DNA of 64,000 nucleotides from assembly GCA_051881075.1 (NCBI GenBank), contig JBJEPE010000092.1, positions 124,001-188,000 of the forward strand, read 5' to 3'. The position numbers and the translations under genes were made by a program. The DNA is from RUG14223 sp051881075 (GTDB taxonomy: Bacteria; Bacillota; Clostridia; Oscillospirales; Acutalibacteraceae). Shown one piece after another: positions 32,775 to 40,600 of the stretch (position 1 is its first letter; every line of letters begins with the position of its first letter). Under the pieces are notes generated by a model that saw only the letters and a program-made list of their open reading frames with translations, was not told where the DNA came from and searched no databases.

Positions 32775-35585
32775 TTACTCTGTGCGTAATGCCTCTACGG
32801 GGTCTTTGTTGGCGGCAACACGTGACGGCATAACTCCGGCTATAAGTGTAAGCGCCATGCTGATTACAATAAGTGCTATAGAATACTCATACGGCAATGA
32901 CGCTACATGAGGTATTCCCGAAATATGTTCTATTATAATGTTTATCGGCACTATCAATATCTCAGTTACCAAAATACCCAATGCACCTGATACAAAGCCT
33001 TCGATAATAGTTTCTGACCTGAATACACGTGAGATATCTTTCTTAGATGCACCTATACTACGTAAGATACCGATCTCTTTAGTTCTTTCAAGTACAGATA
33101 TATATGTAATAATACCTATCATTATAGATGAAACTATAAGAGAAATAGCAACAAAGGCAATAAGTACATAAGTTATTGCACTGATTATACTGCTGACCGA
33201 TGAAATCATAAGTCCTATATAATCCGTATAATTGATAACATCAGCTTCTTTGCCGTCATCACGCTTTTTGTTGTTATACTCTTCTATGATATCAATTATT
33301 TTTTCCTTTGACTCAAAGTCCTTAGGGTAAATATTTATGGTAGTAGGTCTTGTTACATCGGTAGAGCCGAACAGCTTAAGATTAGATTCATATGTTGCAT
33401 TGTCCTCAGGCTCTTGCGGATCATTTTTCATTGATTCAATAAGCTGTTGCTGTTCTTCAGGTGACAACGTAGCAAAGTACTCCTGCTGTTCGGGCGTCAG
33501 GCTGTTAATATAGAACTGTATATCTTCAGATACAGTCTGTTGCATCTGAGCCATCTTTTGTTCAATCATTTTTTGCTGTTCTTCAGGTGAAAGCTGTGCA
33601 AATATCTGCTGTTCCTCAGGAGTAAGCATATTTATATCAAAAGTAGGCTGTGCATCTGTGGAGGTAGCTTTTTCCTGCTCTTTTTCGGCATCCTTCTCAT
33701 CTTCCTGATTGGCCTTTGCAAATTCTTTGCCTGTAAGTACGTTGATGTCTGAATTATCCTTTTGTGCCTTTACTATCTCGCTGTCATTGATTTTATCCAT
33801 AACAAATTCAGTGAGAGATACTGTGTATCCTATTGCTACATTAGAATTTTTTTGACTTACGGAATCTTCGTTAGGCTTGATAATACCTACTATTTTTATG
33901 TCGTCAGCATCGTCTATTACACTTTTGAGATATGCTTCATCATCACGCATATCCTTCCATGTACCGTCCTCCTGCTTCTGATAGTATGATGAATTTGGTA
34001 CTACCTTAAAGGTCAAGCCGATAAAATCATCAAAGGTATATGTTACCTGTTCGGACTTATGTCCCTCACCGTTCATAAGTTGCTTCATTATATCGGCAAT
34101 TTCAGACTGATCCTTTAATCCGAGAGTATACAGCGCCATATCGCTTACTTCGTTAAACTCGTTTACTATTAGGACTACCTCGTTATAGCTTTCAGGCCAT
34201 TTACCGTCTAACAGGTCATACTGAGAACGGAGAAGTTCATCATTATCAAGCAACTGTTTCCACACATCCGTTGGCTTTGTGTTAAGGGAGGTATTCATGG
34301 TCATCATGCTTGATATAATCTCAGAACCCGTTGCCTGCTCAAATATCTTACTTGGGTTTACCTGCAAAATTCCGTTTTCGGTATCTGACCTGTAAACATT
34401 AAGGTCTACATTATATCCGTACTGAATATCGGTGGTTAGCTTCTTTACACCGTTAGCTTCATCCTCAATATATTCCTTAAAATCAGCCATATTGTTAAGC
34501 TGTATCTCAGATGTCATGGTATTAAGCAGATCACCCATAATATCACTTGAATATATCTTGTCTGCCTCGTATTCTTTGCCCTCTCTGTCATGTACACCCA
34601 TAAGTGAGGTTATCATAGAGCTCATATCAACCGTCTGTTCTTCTATTGATAACGGATAAGACGAAAGCGTTTCTTCCTCTACCCTTGATATATATGACTT
34701 AAAGCCTGAAGAAAGTGCGGCAATAAGCGCAATACCTATAATACCTATACTGCCTGCAAATGCCGTCATAAAGGTTCTGCCCTTTTTGGTAAGCAGGTTA
34801 TTAAAGCTGAGTGAAAGCGCAGTAAAGAATGACATACTTGGCTTTTTTACACGTTTTTTACGCTTTTTCTTTTTCTTTCCGTTCTCTTCTTCCGGCTCAG
34901 GTTCAGGCTTATATGGATTAGAGTCTGATACTATTCTGCCGTCAAGTAACTTAACTATTCTTGTTGAATACTTTTCGGCAAGCTCAGGATTATGGGTTAC
35001 CATTATTACCAGCTTATCTTTGGCAACCTCTTTAAGTAATTCCATTATTTGTAGGCTTGTTGTGCTGTCGAGTGCGCCTGTCGGTTCATCGGCAAGCAGT
35101 ATATCCGGGTTATTGATAAGCGCACGTGCTATAGCAACTCTCTGAACCTGACCGCCCGACATCTGATTCGGCTTTTTGTTAAGCTGATCGCCCAAGCCTA
35201 CCTTTTTAAGTACTTCTATTGCACGCTTCTTACGCTCTGACTTAGATACGCCCGAAAGCGTAAGGGCCAGCTCAACATTAGCCAATACCGTTTGATGAGG
35301 AATAAGGTTATAGCTTTGAAAGACAAATCCAACAGAGTGATTACGGTAAGAATCCCAATCTCTGCTTTTATACTTTTTAGTTGAAACGTCATTTATTATA
35401 AGGTCGCCGTCTGAGTATTGATCCAAGCCGCCTATTATATTGAGCAAGGTTGTCTTGCCGCAACCTGAATGTCCCAGCACAGATACAAATTCGCTTTCAC
35501 GAAAATCTATAGTAATATCCTTGAGCGCCTCTATAAAAGACTCGCCGACTTCATATGCCTTATAAATGTGCCGCAATGATAGCAT
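32775..35585 (-). CDS. MacB-like ABC exporter: ATPase fused to FtsX-type permease
   Basis: The 936-residue protein has an N-terminal LolD/MacB-type ATPase (about 1-225) with intact Walker A GHSGCGKTT, Q-loop VFQSYNLIP, signature MSGGQVQRVAIARAL, Walker B ILLADEP and switch His MVTHNPE. A Lys/Arg-rich linker (KKKKKRKKRVKK) leads to a first membrane helix (about 270-292), a very large external domain (about 295-770), and three helices at the C-terminus (about 785-925) typical of FtsX/MacB. The external domain contains Gln/Glu-rich repeats of the type LTPEEQQ and LSPEEQQ. MacB-type proteins move peptides, lipoproteins or antibiotics by mechanotransmission. No accessory gene is adjacent, so the role (peptide efflux, resistance or lipid) is open. 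Confidence 0.88.
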   Translation of the reverse strand: MLSLRHIYKAYEVGESFIEALKDITIDFRESEFVSVLGHSGCGKTTLLNIIGGLDQYSDGDLIINDVSTKKYKSRDWDSYRNHSVGFVFQSYNLIPHQTVLANVELALTLSGVSKSERKKRAIEVLKKVGLGDQLNKKPNQMSGGQVQRVAIARALINNPDILLADEPTGALDSTTSLQIMELLKEVAKDKLVIMVTHNPELAEKYSTRIVKLLDGRIVSDSNPYKPEPEPEEENGKKKKKRKKRVKKPSMSFFTALSLSFNNLLTKKGRTFMTAFAGSIGIIGIALIAALSSGFKSYISRVEEETLSSYPLSIEEQTVDMSSMITSLMGVHDREGKEYEADKIYSSDIMGDLLNTMTSEIQLNNMADFKEYIEDEANGVKKLTTDIQYGYNVDLNVYRSDTENGILQVNPSKIFEQATGSEIISSMMTMNTSLNTKPTDVWKQLLDNDELLRSQYDLLDGKWPESYNEVVLIVNEFNEVSDMALYTLGLKDQSEIADIMKQLMNGEGHKSEQVTYTFDDFIGLTFKVVPNSSYYQKQEDGTWKDMRDDEAYLKSVIDDADDIKIVGIIKPNEDSVSQKNSNVAIGYTVSLTEFVMDKINDSEIVKAQKDNSDINVLTGKEFAKANQEDEKDAEKEQEKATSTDAQPTFDINMLTPEEQQIFAQLSPEEQQKMIEQKMAQMQQTVSEDIQFYINSLTPEQQEYFATLSPEEQQQLIESMKNDPQEPEDNATYESNLKLFGSTDVTRPTTINIYPKDFESKEKIIDIIEEYNNKKRDDGKEADVINYTDYIGLMISSVSSIISAITYVLIAFVAISLIVSSIMIGIITYISVLERTKEIGILRSIGASKKDISRVFRSETIIEGFVSGALGILVTEILIVPINIIIEHISGIPHVASLPYEYSIALIVISMALTLIAGVMPSRVAANKDPVEALRTE

Positions 35586-35756
35586 CGTTTATCTCCTCTT
35601 TTCTTGCTTCTATTACACGTAATATAATCCAGTAAATTTTAATGATACGCTATAAATTTTAATAAATAATAAACATCGTATAAATTTTTATTATCAGCGG
35701 ATATTGCAGATAATATTTTTTAATCTACGTAAAATATGCAAAATTTGTCATCCGGC

Positions 35757-35786
35757 TTGACTTATATAAAATAGGCATGATATAAT
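35757..35786 (+). promoter_or_regulatory. SigA-type promoter of the Cys-rich protein gene
   Basis: TTGACT (35757-35762) and a perfect TATAAT (35781-35786) are separated by 18 bases. The gene starts 36 bp downstream with GAGGTG as ribosome binding site, so the leader is short. Confidence 0.8.
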
Positions 35787-35821
35787 TATTTATAATCTTC
35801 TTTGTAAAATGAGGTGTTTAT

Positions 35822-36373
35822 ATGTGCCTTGGCAAAAGTAAATGTAAAATATTAAAGGAAATTCGCCAAAAAATAGCCGATGAAAACGATATACCGTACA
35901 TAACAAGCGAATGTACACATAAGGGAGATTGTTTGGGTACCTGCCCTAAATGCGAACAGGAGCTTCAATATTTAGAAAAAGAGCTTAAACACCGTAATAC
36001 ATCCGGTGAAAAGGTAGTTATTTCTGCCCATGCATTATCCGTTGACACCGTTGCAAGCGGATGTGATGCCGTTGACACATTGAATGATAATAATTTTATG
36101 ACAGGTATAGTATCGGCACCGGCACCCTCAGAATATAAAAAAGACAATACTTATGGTATGGCAGGTATGGCACTGGCATACTCAGAACATAATAAAAAAA
36201 ATAATACCAACGAAAATTCCGACAACGATTTTGATTCCAATATAATTGAGCTTGCGGGAGATGTGGCATATAATCTGCCTGATAATTTCACAGATGAAAA
36301 AAGCACTGACAGTGACAACAGCTGTGACGGTGATTCCTTAGATGATAACTGTTCATCTGATGACTTGCAATAA
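35822..36373 (+). CDS. Cys-rich protein of a radical SAM cassette, copy 1
   Basis: The 183-residue protein has three parts. Residues 1-60 are charged and Cys-rich, with Cys at 2, 8, 31, 37, 41 and 44 in the pattern SECTHKGDCLGTCPKCEQEL; the last three form CxxxCxxC, suited to a metal or Fe-S cluster. Residues 64-81 read KVVISAHALSVDTVASGC, ending in a lipobox-like ASGC although it lies far from the N-terminus. The rest is acidic and disordered-looking and ends with a Cys/Ser/Asp-rich motif containing NSCDGDSLDDNCSSD. A second copy follows at 36638, coupled to an intact radical SAM gene; here only a remnant of that gene remains. I recall similar unnamed proteins in gut anaerobes but cannot verify this. 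The function is unknown: precursor peptide, partner or substrate of the radical SAM protein are all possible. Confidence 0.8.
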   Translation: MCLGKSKCKILKEIRQKIADENDIPYITSECTHKGDCLGTCPKCEQELQYLEKELKHRNTSGEKVVISAHALSVDTVASGCDAVDTLNDNNFMTGIVSAPAPSEYKKDNTYGMAGMALAYSEHNKKNNTNENSDNDFDSNIIELAGDVAYNLPDNFTDEKSTDSDNSCDGDSLDDNCSSDDLQ

Positions 36374-36382
36374 GGTCTTAAG

Positions 36383-36422
36383 AATAATGATAAGCGACGG
36401 TGACGGAGTTATAAGTCTGATA
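36383..36422 (+). pseudogene. Remnant of a radical SAM gene (copy 1)
   Basis: This stretch matches the start of the intact radical SAM gene (36921-37000): GAATAATGATAAG then CGACGGTGACGGAGT and AGTCTGATA. Relative to the intact copy, 44 bp between two direct repeats ATGATAAG (36926-36933 and 36970-36977) are missing, which shifts the frame. A stop follows directly after the last shared base. The rest of the gene is absent. Confidence 0.8.
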
Positions 36423-36536
36423 TAAACCTTGCCGATAAATAAAAATATATTTGTTATTATGGTAGTACTTACACGACAGTTAGCATTTTATAGATAATTT
36501 CTGCTTAACGGTCGTATATTATACTTATCTGTAATC

Positions 36537-36636
36537 NNNNNNNNNNNNNNNNNNNNNNNNNNNNNNNNNNNNNNNNNNNNNNNNNNNNNNNNNNNNNNNN
36601 NNNNNNNNNNNNNNNNNNNNNNNNNNNNNNNNNNNN
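36537..36636. other. Assembly gap (100 N) before the second Cys-rich gene
   Basis: A 100-N placeholder. By comparison with copy 1, at least about 195 bp of coding sequence plus a ribosome binding site are missing, so the true gap is larger than shown. The duplication of the cassette probably broke the assembly. The 114 bp left of it (36423-36536) show no gene and probably belong to the promoter region of copy 2. Confidence 0.85.
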
Positions 36637-36637
36637 A

Positions 36638-36922
36638 AAGGTGGTTGTTTCTGCACTTGCATTATCCGTTGCTACGACAGCAAGCGGATGTAATATGATT
36701 GAAAACCTTCTGGAAAAAGAACTGGAAAATAACAGAATGACAGGTGCTATACAGGCAATTCCCGGTGATGATTACAGCTCTGTATCTGAGGCTGAAAACG
36801 ATAAAAAATATGGTCTGTTTGATAGCTTCACAAATAAAGAAACAAATAGCCGTGACAACAGCTGTGACGATGATTCCTTAGATGATAGCTGTTCATCTGA
36901 TGTTGTTGATATAGCCTTATGA
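36638..36922 (+). CDS. Cys-rich protein of the radical SAM cassette, copy 2 (5' end in gap)
   Basis: The visible 94 codons align with copy 1 from residue 64. They begin KVVVSALALSVATTASGC, a better hydrophobic stretch and lipobox-like ASGC than in copy 1. The middle differs and is shorter. The end again has the motif NSCDDDSLDDSCSSD, followed by a short VVDIAL tail. The N-terminal Cys-rich domain should lie in the gap. The stop overlaps the radical SAM start by 4 bp (ATGA), so the two are translationally coupled, which is the strongest sign that they work together. Function unknown, as for copy 1. Confidence 0.75.
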   Translation, partial: KVVVSALALSVATTASGCNMIENLLEKELENNRMTGAIQAIPGDDYSSVSEAENDKKYGLFDSFTNKETNSRDNSCDDDSLDDSCSSDVVDIAL

Positions 36923-37539
36923 ATAATGATAAGATATTATATCCGCTTATATGCGTTTCACGCATACGCATGATAAGCGACGGTGACGGAGTGACAAGCC
37001 TGATAGCAGGAAAGGGCTGTCCCCTTAAGTGTAAATGGTGCATAAACAAGAAGGTTTTAGAAACCGCACCGATTGAATATGTAACGGCACAACAATTATA
37101 TGACAAAGTAAAGATTGATGACCTGTACTTTTGCGCTACAGGCGGCGGTGTAACCTTTGGCGGTGGCGAGTCGCTTATTCATGCTAACTTTATTTCCGAA
37201 TTTAGAAAAATAGTCGGCAACAGGTGGAAAATCCATGCCGAAACCAGTCTGAATGTACCGCAAAGGCTGGTTGAATCTGCGGCAAAGTCGGTTGATAGCT
37301 TTATAATAGATATAAAAGACATGAACCCCGATATTTACCGTAGCTATACAGGCGGTGATAATGACATTGTTATAAGAAATCTTGAACTTCTAATAAAGTT
37401 GGTTGGCACGGACAGGCTTAAGGTACGTGTACCGCTTATACCTGAATATAACACCGATATTGACCAAAAGGCAAGTGTAGAACAGCTTAAAAATATGGGA
37501 ATAACCAATATTGAGGTATTTGACTACATTATAAAATAG
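36919..37539 (+). CDS. Radical SAM protein, glycyl-radical-enzyme-activase-like, short form
   Basis: The 206-residue protein has the radical SAM cluster motif CPLKCKWC (Cys34, Cys38, Cys41). The context ISDGDG...GKGCPLKCKWC resembles the activases of pyruvate formate-lyase and related glycyl radical enzymes. It has the SAM-binding segment GVTFGGGES (family usually GVTFSGGEP), then FIIDIKDMNPDIYRSYTGGD and VRVPLIPEYN, all in activase order. It lacks the ferredoxin-like insert with extra cysteines and ends about 40 residues earlier than PflA. No glycyl radical enzyme is in the window; the coupled partner is the Cys-rich protein. The reaction could be hydrogen abstraction from that protein or from a distant partner. 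A perfect terminator follows at 37567-37598. Confidence 0.87.
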   Translation: MNNDKILYPLICVSRIRMISDGDGVTSLIAGKGCPLKCKWCINKKVLETAPIEYVTAQQLYDKVKIDDLYFCATGGGVTFGGGESLIHANFISEFRKIVGNRWKIHAETSLNVPQRLVESAAKSVDSFIIDIKDMNPDIYRSYTGGDNDIVIRNLELLIKLVGTDRLKVRVPLIPEYNTDIDQKASVEQLKNMGITNIEVFDYIIK

Positions 37540-37566
37540 CCTTACTATATGCTTTTGATATTATTA

Positions 37567-37598
37567 TACCCCTTACTCAGAATACTGAGTAAGGGGTA
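37567..37598. terminator. Bidirectional terminator between radical SAM and LRR-FN3 genes
   Basis: A perfect 14-bp stem TACCCCTTACTCAG (37567-37580) / CTGAGTAAGGGGTA (37585-37598) with an AATA loop, followed by GTTTTTATT on the plus side. It serves the rightward radical SAM transcript and, from the other side, the leftward LRR-FN3 transcript. Confidence 0.9.
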
Positions 37599-37635
37599 GT
37601 TTTTATTATGTATTAACTTTTCATTTAAACAGCAA

Positions 37636-40600
37636 TTATACTGTTGCCTCTTCTACGTACATTGTCATAGTTACGCCCTTAAATGCGCTTGTTATGTTAT
37701 TACTGCTTACTGCCCTTACGGTGTATATATACTGTACATCCGGCTCTGCGGTTTCATCCATATATACTACGTTATTTCCTTCCTCGGTAGCAATAACACT
37801 CCATGAGCCGCCGGCTACCTTGCGGTAAATCTTGTAGGTTGCTGCTCCGTCTATCTTATTCCACTGTAAGAATACGGTTTTGTCCTGCTGTTGCTGTGCT
37901 GTTACAACAGGTGTAGCAGGCTTTGCTACGCAGGATTTACCGTTCTTAAGGTATGAGCTTTTTACTTGTTTACCGTCAATAGTCTTATATGAACGCATTG
38001 TATAGTAATATGTTGTACCGCATTCGGCTGTTGTATCGGTATATGTAACCGTAGTACCGCTCTTAATGGTCTTTATTGCTTTCCAGCCTGTATCATCGCT
38101 GTTTAATGAGCGATAAATTATATATCCGTCAGCCTGTCCTACCTGCGTCCATGAAAGCTTTATTGAATTATAGCCTACTGACGCAAGTGTAAATGTAGGT
38201 GTAACCGCAGTAGCCTTACCCAATGTACCGGCCGTGTAATATGTGCTTGTGTAATTTTTTCCGTTAATCGTCACATATGCCCTGATAGTATAATAATATT
38301 CGGTATTATACTTGGCTGTCTTATCTACATATGCGGTTGTATTGCCATTAGTTATATTTTTAATCTTAGACCAGCTACCCGATTTAACCTTTCTATAAAT
38401 AAGATATCCGTCAACACCGGCTTTTTTATTCCACTTAAGGCTGATTTGGTTATAACCTGTAGCTGTTGCCGAGCTTATCTTAGGCGCTGTAATTGTTGTC
38501 TTACCTGCTGTACCGGGGCTTACATATTTGCTGTAAACATTTTTGCCGTCTACAGTAGTATAAGCCTTAACGGTGTAGTAGTACTGTGTACCCGGAACGG
38601 CTGTTTCGTCCGTATATGTTACAGTAGCACCGTCTTTAATTACGGCAAGTGTTGCAAAACCTGTAGACTTACTGGTTGAACGGTAAATTCTGTAGCCGCT
38701 TGCACCGTTAATCTTATTCCATGTAAGTGCTATCTGCTTTGCACCCTTTACGCTGGCACTGCTAATCTTAGGTGTAGTCGGAATAGGTGTTCCGGCAACA
38801 CCTGTCTTTTCATAGCTGCCGAATATCTTTTCACCGTTTACACTTACAAATGTTCTTACTGTGTAGTAATATGTCTTACCTGTTGTAAGGTTAGAATTCT
38901 TATAAGATACTGTTGTACCGTCGGTTACATCGGCTACCTTAGTCCAACCGCCGGTTGCTGTCTCTGAACGGTAAATTCTATATCCGCTTGCCTCTGATAT
39001 TGCGCTCCATGCTATCTTCACGCTGTTATAGCCGTTTGACTTAACTGATGTTATCTTTGTTGCGGTAGGTACTGTATTACCTCCTACACCTTTATTATAT
39101 TTGCTGTATACATTACCTGATGTAGTCTTCCAATAAGCCTTTATCGTGTAGTAGTATGTAGCACCGCATTCTGTTATTCTATCTGTATATGTTACTGTAT
39201 CCGGGTTAGTTATAGTAGTTACCTTTGACCAGCCTGAATCTGCCTTTAGTGATCTGTAAATAACATAACCGTCACAGTCGCTTACCTTGCCCCATGTAAC
39301 CTTAAGGGTATTGTATGTTATGCCTGCTACCTTGCTTATCTTAGGTGTTGCCGGAATAAGCACTGCTGCCTTACCGTCATTATGCTTACTTATTACATTA
39401 CCTCTGATAGCTGTTATAGTATAGTAGTAGGTCTTACCTTCTGTTAAGCCTGTATCCGTATATGTCAGATTCTCAGCACTCAATGTTTTGACGGTCGTCC
39501 AACCGGAGGTTGCACTTGTTGATGAGCGGTATATTCTGTACTTTTCGGCACCGTCTATAGCGCTCCATTTAAGTACCACGTTGGTCCTCTTGCTTACCTT
39601 AACTGTTGAGAATGAAGGGGTTGAAGGAAGAACCTGAACGCTCTTTACGGTTGATTCGTCGCCCGGGAATTGCTTATTACCTACAATGTTGTATGCGCAT
39701 ACCTTATACTTATATGTGCTGCCGCATACCAGATCCGTTTCGGTATATGTAGTGTTGTCTACACCCTTAACGTCATCTATCATAGCAAAGCTTGCGCCAT
39801 TTATCGCACGGTAAATCCTGTAACCGTCTGCACCGTTTATTTTGTTCCACTTGATAACTACAGACTTATATCCTGTACATACAAGTGATGTTATACTTGG
39901 AGTAGCCAAATGTGTTGTTATCTCAACAACATTCTTATCCTCTCCTATATAATCACCGTCATTTGTAAATCTCATCGGTAATACGCAGTAATAATACTTA
40001 ACGTTACAGGTAAGAGTTTTATCTGTGTATGTAGTATTATCGTTGCCTTTTATTCTTTCTATCTCACTCCAAGTAGTAGATGCACCGTCAAGCGAACGCA
40101 TAACTACATATCCGTCTGCGCCTAAAGTACTGTTCCATACAAGGGTAGCGGCATTATAGTCAGCCTGAGTAATACTTGATATAACAGGGCTTTCAAGCAA
40201 TGTCTTTGCTTCTACTGCATTTGAAGGCTCACCCTCAATATAGTACTCATTATATGTAATGGTAGGTACTATTCTGTATAGGTATCTCATACCGGTTTCT
40301 GCTGTATCATCGCTGAATGTAATGGTATCTGACGTACCTACATTTGTGTATTCCTCTTCTGTAATAAGCTTACGCTGAATTATATAAACAACCGGTTGCT
40401 CCGATACAGACGCCGTGTAGGTTAAAGCAACTGTTTCAAAATTATCTGCATTTACATTAGTCAGTACGCATTTACCGGGCATGGTAGTTACACTGCCAAA
40501 TTCGCCCATGCTACTTTCAACTACATTACCGTCATCAAGCAGATAAGAGCATATCTTATACTTATATGCTGTACCTTCCTCAAGATCTGTATCTCTGAAG

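Noticed and set aside
36919..37539. Calling the radical SAM gene pflA
   Set aside because: It lacks a pyruvate formate-lyase neighbour and is about 40 residues shorter than PflA, with GGGES for SGGEP, so a specific name is not justified.
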